Assembly (NCBI GenBank): GCA_003694385.1
Contig: RFKA01000071.1
Coordinates: 1-13,037 of the forward strand
Length of the DNA: 13,037 nucleotides
Direction: 5' to 3'
DNA from: Candidatus Woesearchaeota archaeon
GTDB lineage: Archaea; Nanobdellota; Nanobdellia; Woesearchaeales; UBA525
Part shown: positions 1 through 6,103 of the stretch, piece by piece
Position numbering within the stretch: the stretch's first letter is position 1
Layout of the letters: every line of letters begins with the position of its first letter
Translations under genes and position numbers: made by a program
Notes under the pieces: generated by a model
Databases searched by the model: none
The model's input: only the letters and a program-made list of their open reading frames with translations
What the model was told of the DNA's origin: nothing

Positions 1-1
1 C

Positions 2-130
2 GCGCGACACAGGCAGAACCCCGTGCCGAAAGAGGAGGTCCGCGCACACGTTGAAATCGCGAGGAAATCTCTCCGCATCATCAGGGACGTCATAGCGAAA
101 CTCATCGCTGAGGAGCTCCTTGAGGAGTAG
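2..130 (+). CDS. 3' end of an unidentified gene (partial)
   Basis: Forty-two codons are open from the left edge to a TAG stop at 128-130. The visible C-terminus begins ARHRQNPVPKEEV and continues as a long charged amphipathic helix ending in IAEELLEE. A polar turn followed by a helix rich in Arg, Lys and Glu is seen at the end of several all-helical families (HEPN/DUF4145-like proteins among them), but too little is present to assign one. It converges on ileS with a 50-bp gap. Codon use (GAG, CTC, ATC, CGC) matches the neighbouring genes, which is why I accept it as a real gene end. Confidence 0.5.
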   Translation, partial: ARHRQNPVPKEEVRAHVEIARKSLRIIRDVIAKLIAEELLEE

Positions 131-180
131 TGTTCAGCTTCGCGGAAGACAGTTCGCGGAGACGCTACACACCCGGTGTC
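131..180. repeat. Convergent gap with short direct repeat and small palindrome
   Basis: The gap between the two convergent stop codons holds an imperfect direct repeat around TTCGCGGA (140-147 and 153-160, each followed by A/G-GAC) and the interrupted palindrome ACACCCGGTGT at 169-179, directly against the ileS stop. The palindrome is too short to be a convincing terminator and no T-run follows it on either strand. The first bases, GTGTTCAGCTT (130-140), recur upstream of tpiA at 11659-11669. Confidence 0.35.
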
Positions 181-3100
181 TTATGCTTTCACGAGCCTGA
201 GCGTGACTTGTTTTCCCCGAATCTTCGCTGAGAGCTCCTCGCCCTTTTCCAGCCGCGGTACCATTACTGCGCCGCAGCGCTTCGCGATCTCCTCGCCGTG
301 CAAAGAGAGGACTGGTGCCAAGCCCTCGCCAGTGATGCAGAGCTGAACGCGGTCACGCTTCTCAAGGCCCGCTTGTTTGCGCAGCTGCTGACCGCGGCGA
401 ATCAACTCGCGGGCAAAGCCCTCCGCTTCGAGTTCTGGCGTCAGGTTTGTGCGCAGGTAGACAACGCCTTTGGAGAAATTCCCGATTGCCCAGTCAGCAG
501 GCGCTTCGCGCTCGACGATGACGTGTTCGGGCTTAATTGTGTACGCGCCAAGTTGCACGGGTTCGTTCATCGTGCCCAGCTCCCGAGCAGCTTGTATCGC
601 CTCGACGACGCGCGCCGTTTCTTTACCGAATTCTCTTCCGAGCGCTTTGAAGTCGGGCTTCACCTTCACGCGCGCCTCCGTGAATGCACGGACGGTAACT
701 TCCTTCACGTTGACTTGGCGCTTGATGAGCTCCACGAGGTTCGTGATGGCCGTCCTCGTTGCTGCATCATCCGTGTCGACGACGAGCTCTGCGCTCGGCC
801 AGCGCACACCGAGCTGGGCGGCGTCGCGCGCGGCGAGGCCTGCACTGATGACGTCAAACACCGCACGCATGTCTCGCTCGAGCGCCTCATCTCTCTGTGC
901 CTCGTCCGCCTCCGGCCACCCGGTGAGATGGATGCTCTCCTCTGCGAACGAGAACGGCTCTCTGAGCTCTTGATACACGTGCTCGGTGAAGAGCGGCGCG
1001 ACAATGCTGAACATGCGCATTGCCTCCTTGTATGTTGTCAGGGCCGCGTAGAGCACCTGCTCTTTCTCCTCATCAGTTCCTTGCGAGGCTTTCTCCCGCA
1101 CGAGCTGGATGTACTGCCTGCTCAGGTCGAGCAATAACTGCTCGATGAGCGTGGGGACCTCGTTGAGTCGGTAGGCCTCCATGCACTCCGTCACTGCAGT
1201 GACCGTGCTGTGGAGGCGGCTGAGGATGTACCGCTCTTCGATGCCGAGCGCTTTCGGCTCTTTGAGCGCGACGCCCTGCTTGTGCAAGCCGAGCAAGAAC
1301 TGCCGAAGATTCCAGTACACGAGGAGGTTGCGGTGCTTGAGCTCGACGTCTTCAAAGTTATAGTTCATATCCAGGCCAGGGTTCGCCGCGCCGATCGCGT
1401 AGTACCGAAACGTGTTCGCGCCATACTTCGCGACGACCTCCTCGGGGAGAATGTAGTTCCCAAGGCTCTTGCTCATTTTTCGCCCCTGCGCGTCATTGAT
1501 GAACCCGTGCATGTAGCACGCATCGAAGCAGCGCTTGCCGAATGCGATATTGCTGCAGACATGCAGGAGATTGAACCAGCCACGAATCTGGTCTTTCCCC
1601 TCGAGGATGAAGTCTGCGGGGAACAGGCGGGCGAAGTCTTCCTCTTTCTGTGGGTAATTGAGGCAGTTCCACGAGACCGTGCCCGCATCAACCCAGACGT
1701 CAAGAATGTCAGGGATGCGCCGCATTGTGCCGCGCTCCGTTTTGCTCGTCGCCTTGCAGTTCGTGCACGGCCACGTCACCTCGTCAATCCATGGCTTGTG
1801 CAAATCCTTGGGGAGCTCGCCAGCGAAGAGCTTGAGCTCGCGCTTGCTCCCGACGACGACGTAGTGGTCGCAGGTGTCACAGCGCCACACCGGGATTGCC
1901 GTGCCCCAGTAGCGCTGCTTCGTCACGCTGTTGTCGCGGAGGCTCTTCAGCCATGAATCGAACGCGTTGTACGCCGCCTGGGGAACCCAATTGATGCCGT
2001 TGTTCTGCTCGATAAGCTGTTCTTTGATGTCCTCCACCTTGAAGAACCATTGCTTTGTCGCGCGGAAAATAACTGGTGTGTGGTGCCGCCAGCAATGCGG
2101 GTACTCGTGCTCGACCTCGACGGTCGCGATGAGCGCCCCCTCTTCTTCGAGAGCCGCGATGAAGAATGCATCCTCTACTTTAGCGACTTTTCCCGAGAAC
2201 TTCCCCATTCCTTCAGGAAACCGGCCTGTCTCGTCGAGCGTGTTGTATGGCGGCAAGCCATTGCGCCGGCCGACCTCGAAGTCCTCCGGGCCGCAGCCGG
2301 GCGCGCAGTGGACGAGCCCGCTTCCCGCGCTCGTGTCGACGTACTCCTCGCTGAGGATGACTGTGTGGAGCTTCGGTGCTTCTGCGCGCATTACCTCGTA
2401 CGCGCCGATGTGCCGCTCGAAGGGGTGGAGGTAGCGCGTGCCCTCGAGCGCCGTTCCAGGGAACACTTCTTTAATGGTGAATGAGCCATCAGCGACTGCT
2501 TGGACGACGGGCCCGACGAGCGCTTTCGCGAGCACCCACGTCTCCGTCTTCCCTTTCGTCTTGACTTCCGCGCGCACGTACTCGAGCTCAGGGTTCACCA
2601 TGACTGCGAGGTTGAAGGGGATCGTCCACGGCGTTGTCGTCCAGATAATGAGGTACTCGTCCTGCTTTCCCTGCACTGCGAACTTCACGAAGATGCTCGG
2701 CTCGCTCACTGTGCGGTACTCGCACTCGTGCTTCGCGAGAGCGCTCGCGCATTGCGGGCACCACGTCATCGTCTTTAATCCCTCGTAGAGGCGGCCCTCT
2801 TCGTGGGCGCGCTTCACGAGCCACCATTCCCCCTCGATGAACTCGTCACTGATACTCTGGTACGCGTTCGGGAAATCCATCCACACGCCGAGGCGGATGA
2901 AGTCCTTGTTCATCGCTTGCATGTTCTCTGTGCAGAGCTGCTTGCACTCCTCGATGAACTTCCCGACACCGAAGGACTCAATGTCTTCTTTCGTCGTCAA
3001 GCCGAGCTTCTTCTGCGTCGCATGCTCTGTGGGGAGGCCGTGCATGTCATACCCCGCGCGGTCCCACACATTGTAGCCGCGCATGCGCTTGTAGCGGAGC

Positions 3101-3291
3101 ACCATGTCCTTCAGTGCTTTGTTCCAGGCTGTGCCGAGGTGCACTTTGCCGCTCGTATAGGGCGGGCCGTCGAGGAAGTAGAAATCTTCTCCTTTTGCGC
3201 ACTGTGCTTTGGCTTTGGCATAGATGCCTTGTTTCTCCCAGAAGGCCAGCATTGCCTCCTCGCTCGCTGCGAAGTCATAGCCCGAACCCAT
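181..3291 (-). CDS. ileS: Isoleucyl-tRNA synthetase, archaeal/eukaryotic type
   Basis: Charges tRNA-Ile with isoleucine in the cytoplasm. The 1036 residues show the class I signatures: the HIGH-like VHLGT at 50-54 after GPPYTSG, and KMSKS at 605-609. A zinc-binding WCPQC lies at 177-181. The CP1 editing domain, which hydrolyses mischarged Val-tRNA, starts with WTTTPWT at 217-223 and carries GSGLVHCAPGCGPEDF near 323-338. A second metal site is suggested by CDTC (471-474) and CTNC (509-512). The C-terminal third is the anticodon-binding helical domain and tail. Length and motif spacing are normal for the family, with no frameshift. The ATG at 3289-3291 was chosen because a TATA box lies 30 nt upstream, giving a leaderless mRNA. 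It converges with the partial gene at 2-130. The 400-residue orphan lies upstream on the same strand, 68 bp away. Confidence 0.97.
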   Translation of the reverse strand: MGSGYDFAASEEAMLAFWEKQGIYAKAKAQCAKGEDFYFLDGPPYTSGKVHLGTAWNKALKDMVLRYKRMRGYNVWDRAGYDMHGLPTEHATQKKLGLTTKEDIESFGVGKFIEECKQLCTENMQAMNKDFIRLGVWMDFPNAYQSISDEFIEGEWWLVKRAHEEGRLYEGLKTMTWCPQCASALAKHECEYRTVSEPSIFVKFAVQGKQDEYLIIWTTTPWTIPFNLAVMVNPELEYVRAEVKTKGKTETWVLAKALVGPVVQAVADGSFTIKEVFPGTALEGTRYLHPFERHIGAYEVMRAEAPKLHTVILSEEYVDTSAGSGLVHCAPGCGPEDFEVGRRNGLPPYNTLDETGRFPEGMGKFSGKVAKVEDAFFIAALEEEGALIATVEVEHEYPHCWRHHTPVIFRATKQWFFKVEDIKEQLIEQNNGINWVPQAAYNAFDSWLKSLRDNSVTKQRYWGTAIPVWRCDTCDHYVVVGSKRELKLFAGELPKDLHKPWIDEVTWPCTNCKATSKTERGTMRRIPDILDVWVDAGTVSWNCLNYPQKEEDFARLFPADFILEGKDQIRGWFNLLHVCSNIAFGKRCFDACYMHGFINDAQGRKMSKSLGNYILPEEVVAKYGANTFRYYAIGAANPGLDMNYNFEDVELKHRNLLVYWNLRQFLLGLHKQGVALKEPKALGIEERYILSRLHSTVTAVTECMEAYRLNEVPTLIEQLLLDLSRQYIQLVREKASQGTDEEKEQVLYAALTTYKEAMRMFSIVAPLFTEHVYQELREPFSFAEESIHLTGWPEADEAQRDEALERDMRAVFDVISAGLAARDAAQLGVRWPSAELVVDTDDAATRTAITNLVELIKRQVNVKEVTVRAFTEARVKVKPDFKALGREFGKETARVVEAIQAARELGTMNEPVQLGAYTIKPEHVIVEREAPADWAIGNFSKGVVYLRTNLTPELEAEGFARELIRRGQQLRKQAGLEKRDRVQLCITGEGLAPVLSLHGEEIAKRCGAVMVPRLEKGEELSAKIRGKQVTLRLVKA

Positions 3292-3311
3292 GGGCCTGCG
3301 TGCTCGACCGT

Positions 3312-3321
3312 CTTTTATATT
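3312..3321 (-). promoter_or_regulatory. TATA box of ileS
   Basis: The minus strand reads AATATAAAAG. Its first base is 30 nt from the ileS ATG, so transcription should start at or next to the start codon, leaving no leader and no ribosome-binding site. Confidence 0.7.
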
Positions 3322-3359
3322 GATTGCGCTCAGAAACAGTGGTTTCGTTCTCGCTTTGT

Positions 3360-4562
3360 CTAGGAGCTTTTCAGCTGTTCATAGAGCTTCTTGAGTTGTC
3401 CGCTATGCTCTCGCGCATGCGCGAGGACGCGGGCGAAGGGCTCGCCGCCGAGGACGTCGGGGTTGTCGAGAAGGAACTGCGCATGTACTTTGTTGATTTC
3501 GCTGTTGCCTTTGCGTACTGGGGTGAGGCCATCATAGTGATAGTTCACGAACTGCTCGCCACTCTTCCGGTCAGTTTTGAGCTCCGTCCCCTTGAGGCCG
3601 AGACTGCTTTGTATCTCGAACTCTATCTCCATGAGAAGGTCTCTTGCTTCGTTCTCTTCTCTATCGATGGGGGTGCGGCGGGTGTAGGGAAGAACGGCCT
3701 CGATGTGATGAATCGCTTTTGGGCGCCCGAATTCGTTTAGCCCGACGACGACGTCGAGCTTGTCGCGCAGTCCGCCGTGCTCGGTCGTGAGCTTTGGGCC
3801 AAAGGCCGTATACTTGACGTCGATGCCGAATCCGCCTTCGCGCTCGTTCAGCGCATAGACGATGTGTGCTTTGCCGTGCTCCCCTCGAAGCTTTGCGCTT
3901 GCGCGCCAGGCACCAAAGTCGTCCCGTCGATAGTTCTCCTCGTCGAGGAGCCGTTCGAGGCGTGCGTAGCCGCGTTCCCCTTCGAATTCTTCCTTGTCGA
4001 ACGCAAGGCTTGTTGGCACGCAGAAACCGGCTGCAGTCTCCATAATCTCTTTCTGCAGGTTGAGTGCTTCCCAGTAGACGCGTACCGCTTCGGGGTTCGT
4101 GAGGCGGATTGTGTCGGGAACCACCCAGCCGTTTCTGAGTGTTGTTGTCGGGCCGAGGTACACGCGCGGCATTCCATAACCGTCCTGGATGATGATGCGC
4201 TTCGTCCTTGCCATCTCGCGTTCGAGTTTCTTATACTCGGCGATGCCTTGTCGCTGCCGGAACCGCTCAAGTTCTTGGATGGCTTTCTTTGCCAGGCGTC
4301 TTTGCCGGCTGAACTTATGCTTTGTGGCCTTCGCGACGAGTCGCTGGACTGCTGGCGTGTACGCTCTTGTCAGCGTCCCGTCCGGCATGACGAGCGGGTA
4401 ATCGACGACTGGATTGTCGTCCTGAGCAGTTTTGTAGAGGTGTTCGATGAAGCTCAGGTCCTGCGGCCCCGAGGCATCTATCATGACGGGCTTCTTCTCT
4501 GGATGCTCGCCCCTCATGAACCGCTCCAGCTCCTCGTCCAATGGCTTCCACGTCCTGGTCAT
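3360..4562 (-). CDS. 400-residue protein of unknown function
   Basis: I do not recognise this protein. It is hydrophilic with no signal peptide or membrane segment, so presumably cytoplasmic. Residues 1-70 are mixed. About 70-125 is a basic helical stretch (HKFSRQRRLAKKA, then ERFRQRQG and KKLEREMARTKR), which suggests nucleic-acid contact or a coiled coil. The middle alternates predicted strands and helices (GYGMPRVYLGP; YALNEREGGFGIDVKYTAFG; KLDVVVGLNEFGRPKAIHH). The tail, HAREHSGQLKKLYEQLKSS, is helical. No catalytic motif of a known family stands out. The gene is real: it has a strong TATA box 30 nt before the ATG, a long frame and family-like codon use. It is divergent from the zinc-ribbon gene across a 246-bp gap. 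The longest opposite-strand frame (3777-4607) is a shadow. Confidence 0.85.
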   Translation of the reverse strand: MTRTWKPLDEELERFMRGEHPEKKPVMIDASGPQDLSFIEHLYKTAQDDNPVVDYPLVMPDGTLTRAYTPAVQRLVAKATKHKFSRQRRLAKKAIQELERFRQRQGIAEYKKLEREMARTKRIIIQDGYGMPRVYLGPTTTLRNGWVVPDTIRLTNPEAVRVYWEALNLQKEIMETAAGFCVPTSLAFDKEEFEGERGYARLERLLDEENYRRDDFGAWRASAKLRGEHGKAHIVYALNEREGGFGIDVKYTAFGPKLTTEHGGLRDKLDVVVGLNEFGRPKAIHHIEAVLPYTRRTPIDREENEARDLLMEIEFEIQSSLGLKGTELKTDRKSGEQFVNYHYDGLTPVRKGNSEINKVHAQFLLDNPDVLGGEPFARVLAHAREHSGQLKKLYEQLKSS

Positions 4563-4582
4563 TGGTTTCAGTGCGCGAAGCG

Positions 4583-4592
4583 CATTTATATG
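4583..4592 (-). promoter_or_regulatory. TATA box of the 400-residue orphan
   Basis: The minus strand reads CATATAAATG, starting 30 nt upstream of the ATG at 4562. The spacing is the same as at the other leaderless genes in this window. Confidence 0.7.
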
Positions 4593-4686
4593 ATTTTCTA
4601 CAATTAACTACTCTTTAGTGACTATTAATGATCTTCTCCTTTCTTTTTGAGTTTTCTTTAGTTTTCTTTTTAAAGTTCAGTTCAAG

Positions 4687-4743
4687 AGTGATTGGTTGGT
4701 ATTGGCCGAAAGTGATTGGTGGTTGTTGGTAAGAGCTATTGGT
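4687..4743 (+). repeat. Phased ATTGGT repeats in the divergent intergenic region
   Basis: The region 4563-4808 holds no gene. It has a pyrimidine-rich tract on the plus strand (about 4632-4675) and then a cluster of short repeats: AGTGATTGGT at 4687-4696 and again at 4711-4720 (24 bp apart), with further copies ATTGGC at 4701, GTTGGT at 4725 and ATTGGT at 4738. The core starts are 10, 14, 10 and 13 bp apart, close to one helical turn each. They lie upstream of the zinc-ribbon promoter and could be a binding array for a regulator. Confidence 0.5.
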
Positions 4744-4779
4744 CAAGATGTGCATGTACTTGAGCGGAGTCAACAAAGC

Positions 4780-4787
4780 TTAAAAAT
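4780..4787 (+). promoter_or_regulatory. TATA-like box of the zinc-ribbon gene
   Basis: TTAAAAAT begins 29 nt before the ATG at 4809. It is weaker than the other boxes, but the spacing matches. Confidence 0.5.
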
Positions 4788-4808
4788 GCCCGCCACTGAT
4801 GAGCGCCT

Positions 4809-5306
4809 ATGCTACTCGAAGGCTCGTGCCCGCATTGCAAAGGGGACTTGCACGGGACTCCCCGAAAGGGCTACTACTGCCCGCGCTGCAATATGCTCTT
4901 CAGGCGGCACACGCTTGCTCTCCGGCACATCAGGCAGGACTTGCGCAAACTCATCGATGAACATTTCGCGAACTTCGAACAGCAGCTTACTGAGACCAAG
5001 GCGGGTATTGATGAATCTGCCAAGGAGGGCTTGCACGACCTGAGTGAACTCCAGGCAGCCGTCAATGACCTTGCGCGGCTCCTTGACAAAGATCTTACTG
5101 AGGACGAGCGGGACTTTGAGGCGTGGAAGGCTTCGCGGGCCACCTCCCCACTCATTGTTAAGCCCCACCGGGTTATCGGGAAGCGTGAAAAACCCAAGAA
5201 AGCCACTGGCCGTGCAGTGCACAAGACGACGATGAAGCAGACGGTGAAGCGCGCCAAGAAACGCGGGTTGACGCACGTGAAGAAGCGTCGTCGATCACGC
5301 CGATAG
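4809..5306 (+). CDS. Zinc-ribbon protein with helical middle and basic tail, unknown function
   Basis: A protein of 165 residues in three parts. Residues 7-27 form a zinc ribbon with two knuckles, CPHC (7-10) and CPRC (24-27), separated by KGDLHGTPRKGYY. Residues 36-108 are a long heptad-rich helix (IRQDLRKLIDEHF, LHDLSELQAAVNDLARLL) typical of a coiled coil or oligomerisation rod. Residues 117-165 are strongly basic, ending KKRRRSRR. The ribbon and tail suggest DNA or RNA binding; the family is not recognised. The start is set by the TATA-like box 29 nt upstream. The stop TAG lies inside the first copy of a 12-bp repeat (5302-5313) that recurs upstream of the next gene. The opposite-strand frames here (4812-5276 and 4874-5380) are shadows. 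Confidence 0.85.
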   Translation: MLLEGSCPHCKGDLHGTPRKGYYCPRCNMLFRRHTLALRHIRQDLRKLIDEHFANFEQQLTETKAGIDESAKEGLHDLSELQAAVNDLARLLDKDLTEDERDFEAWKASRATSPLIVKPHRVIGKREKPKKATGRAVHKTTMKQTVKRAKKRGLTHVKKRRRSRR

Positions 5307-5370
5307 TTAAGCACGCGGACTGGTGGTGAATTGTCGTGATGAATTCTGGTAGTGAATTGATAGTTAAGCA
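5302..5370 (+). repeat. 13-bp phased TGAATT repeats flanked by a 12-bp direct repeat
   Basis: GATAGTTAAGCA occurs at 5302-5313 and at 5359-5370. Between and into the second copy, TGAATT starts at 5327, 5340 and 5353, exactly 13 bp apart. The larger unit TGGTGGTGAATTG (5321-5333) is matched at 12 of 13 positions by TGGTAGTGAATTG (5347-5359), 26 bp away. The array ends 10 bp before the TATA box of the 104-residue gene, the usual place for an operator or activator site. Confidence 0.55.
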
Positions 5371-5379
5371 AACAGAACA

Positions 5380-5387
5380 TTTATATA
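5380..5387 (+). promoter_or_regulatory. TATA box of the 104-residue gene
   Basis: TTTATATA starts 29 nt upstream of the ATG at 5409, giving a leaderless transcript. Confidence 0.75.
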
Positions 5388-5408
5388 CTATTAGTTAGTA
5401 GTAACATT

Positions 5409-5723
5409 ATGGCTTTGTATTTTTCAGGGACGTCGCAGGCCGAATACGACCTCCTGGCGCTTGCCTCGCGCCGAGGCCACGCTGTGGAGAGAACTATCTG
5501 GTGCTATGGTGATGAACAGTACGGGCCCCGGGCTCGTCCGCTCGCTGTGGCCTTTGCCTTCAAACGTGCGAAACAGGACAACTCAACGCCGCTCATCATA
5601 ACTATCCATGATATTGAGGGCTTTCACTGCGAACTGGTCTCGGGGGCACATAGATTGAGAGGGGGGCTCACTCCCGAGAACCATTTCGTTGAACCAGTGA
5701 CTGTGAAGGATTTCTATTGGTAA
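5409..5723 (+). CDS. 104-residue protein of unknown function
   Basis: Not recognised. The protein is soluble and looks alpha/beta: MALYFSGTSQAEYDLLALAS suggests a strand and then a helix, RPLAVAFAFKRA and STPLIITIHDIEG look like strand-helix and strand elements, and the C-terminus FVEPVTVKDFYW looks like a final strand. No catalytic set or zinc ligands are evident (single Cys at 32 and 74). The start is well supported by a strong TATA box 29 nt upstream. The gene is single and followed within 15 bp by the promoter of the tRNA-His region. The phased repeats just upstream suggest that it is regulated. Confidence 0.8.
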   Translation: MALYFSGTSQAEYDLLALASRRGHAVERTIWCYGDEQYGPRARPLAVAFAFKRAKQDNSTPLIITIHDIEGFHCELVSGAHRLRGGLTPENHFVEPVTVKDFYW

Positions 5724-5737
5724 CGCCAGACAAAATG

Positions 5738-5745
5738 TTTATAAA
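5738..5745 (+). promoter_or_regulatory. TATA box upstream of the tRNA-His region
   Basis: TTTATAAA would start transcription near 5767, about 60 nt before the mature tRNA 5' end. A weaker candidate (CATTAAGA, 5794-5801) would give a short leader of about 5 nt, so which one drives the tRNA is open. Confidence 0.6.
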
Positions 5746-5770
5746 CGTCTTCCTGCTTCTGCGGCGCATT

Positions 5771-5800
5771 ATGACTCGAGTTGGTTGCCTTCATCATTAA
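5771..5800 (+). other. Possible nine-codon mini-ORF before tRNA-His
   Basis: The frame ATG...TAA encodes MTRVGCLHH. Its ATG lies 33 nt after the first base of the TATA box at 5738, the same geometry as hisS (TATA 7843, ATG 7876). It ends in two His codons directly before the stop and precedes the His tRNA. This could be chance; translation is not shown. Confidence 0.25.
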
Positions 5801-5822
5801 GAGGTCCGTTCTGAGCTCGAGT
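5774..5822 (+). other. Stem-loop directly upstream of tRNA-His
   Basis: ACTCGAGTT (5774-5782) pairs with AGCTCGAGT (5814-5822) as a 9-bp stem with one G-U pair and a 31-nt loop. It ends 5 nt before G-1 of the tRNA. If transcription begins at 5767, it would form in the pre-tRNA leader. Confidence 0.4.
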
Positions 5823-5827
5823 GCTTT

Positions 5828-5900
5828 GGCTGCGGTAGTCTAACGGTTAGGATGGGAGACTGTGGATCTCCAGACGGGGGTTCGATTCCCCCCCGCGGCC
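5828..5900 (+). tRNA. tRNA-His (anticodon GTG)
   Basis: A full cloverleaf can be drawn. The acceptor is GCTGCGG (5829-5835) against CCGCGGC (5893-5899). The D arm is GTCTAACGGTTAGGAT. The anticodon stem GGAGA/TCTCC encloses CTGTGGA with anticodon GTG. The T arm is GGGGG-TTCGATT-CCCCC. The extra G at 5828 pairs with C73 at 5900; this G-1:C73 pair is the identity element read by HisRS. No CCA is encoded and there is no intron. hisS lies about 2 kb downstream, with the PIN-sigma pair between them. Confidence 0.97.
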
Positions 5901-5904
5901 CTCG

Positions 5905-5920
5905 TTTTTCAGTACTTTTT
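5905..5920 (+). terminator. Oligo-T terminator after tRNA-His
   Basis: Two TTTTT runs (5905-5909 and 5916-5920) follow the tRNA 3' end at once. Archaeal RNA polymerase terminates at such T-rich runs without a hairpin. Confidence 0.5.
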
Positions 5921-6055
5921 CCAATAACTCTCTCCGGCTTTTTCTAAATTCAGTTTTGTTTTTACTTCATCTACATCTCGTTCTACATATGTTGCATCTT
6001 CTGTTATAAGAGACGGAGCTCCTAATGCACAGACAATGCATTTAGTTACCACCAC
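5909..6055 (-). pseudogene. Possible gene remnant, minus strand
   Basis: An open minus-strand frame ends at TGA (5911-5909). Its last 49 codons lie outside the PIN gene and read like a genuine protein end: KCIVCALGAPSLITED, then ATYVERDVDEVKTKLNLEKA and GESYWKKY. The ALGAPSLITED pattern is reminiscent of the C-terminal strand region of PIN-type domains (x-x-GA-x-LIT-x-D), but that is only a resemblance. No ATG lies in this part; the frame offers GTG at 6055 and 6052, too close to the shared A/T box at 6066-6075 for the spacing used elsewhere. Further upstream the frame runs antisense to the PIN gene and is a shadow. The segment is A/T-rich (about 37% G+C), unlike its surroundings. It could be a truncated leftover of an older gene or simply chance. 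Confidence 0.3.
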
Positions 6056-6065
6056 TAACCAGTGA

Positions 6066-6075
6066 CTATATAAAT
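6066..6075 (+). promoter_or_regulatory. TATA box of the PIN-sigma operon
   Basis: CTATATAAAT predicts a transcript start near 6095-6098 and a leader of only 6-9 nt before the ATG at 6104. An earlier in-frame ATG at 6074 lies inside this box and so cannot be in the mRNA. The box is also a good TATA on the minus strand (ATTTATATAG). Confidence 0.65.
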
Positions 6076-6103
6076 GATCTGTGTTTTCTCCACCACAAAC
6101 ACG

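Noticed and set aside
298..1137. 279-residue plus-strand frame opposite ileS, and other long frames at 1210-1956 and 2803-3363
   Set aside because: They are antisense shadows of a well-supported IleRS in G+C-rich DNA; their proteins are Cys/Leu/Arg-rich with no family signal.
3777..4607. 276-residue plus-strand frame opposite the 400-residue orphan
   Set aside because: No promoter at its start and composition typical of an antisense shadow; the minus-strand gene has a TATA box at the standard distance.
4687..5370. CRISPR array
   Set aside because: The repeats are 6-13 bp and spaced 10-26 bp, far too short for CRISPR repeats and spacers.
5771..5822. C/D box small RNA in the tRNA-His leader
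   Set aside because: A CTGA (5811-5814) beside the stem suggests box D, but no RTGATGA box C lies at the other side of the stem; ATGATGA occurs only on the minus strand without a matching box D.
5876..5900. tRNA-His 3' end as a phage-type attachment site
   Set aside because: I found no downstream direct repeat of this segment and no integrase gene in the window.
6074..6103. Upstream ATG for the PIN gene
   Set aside because: It lies within the TATA box and upstream of the predicted transcript start.
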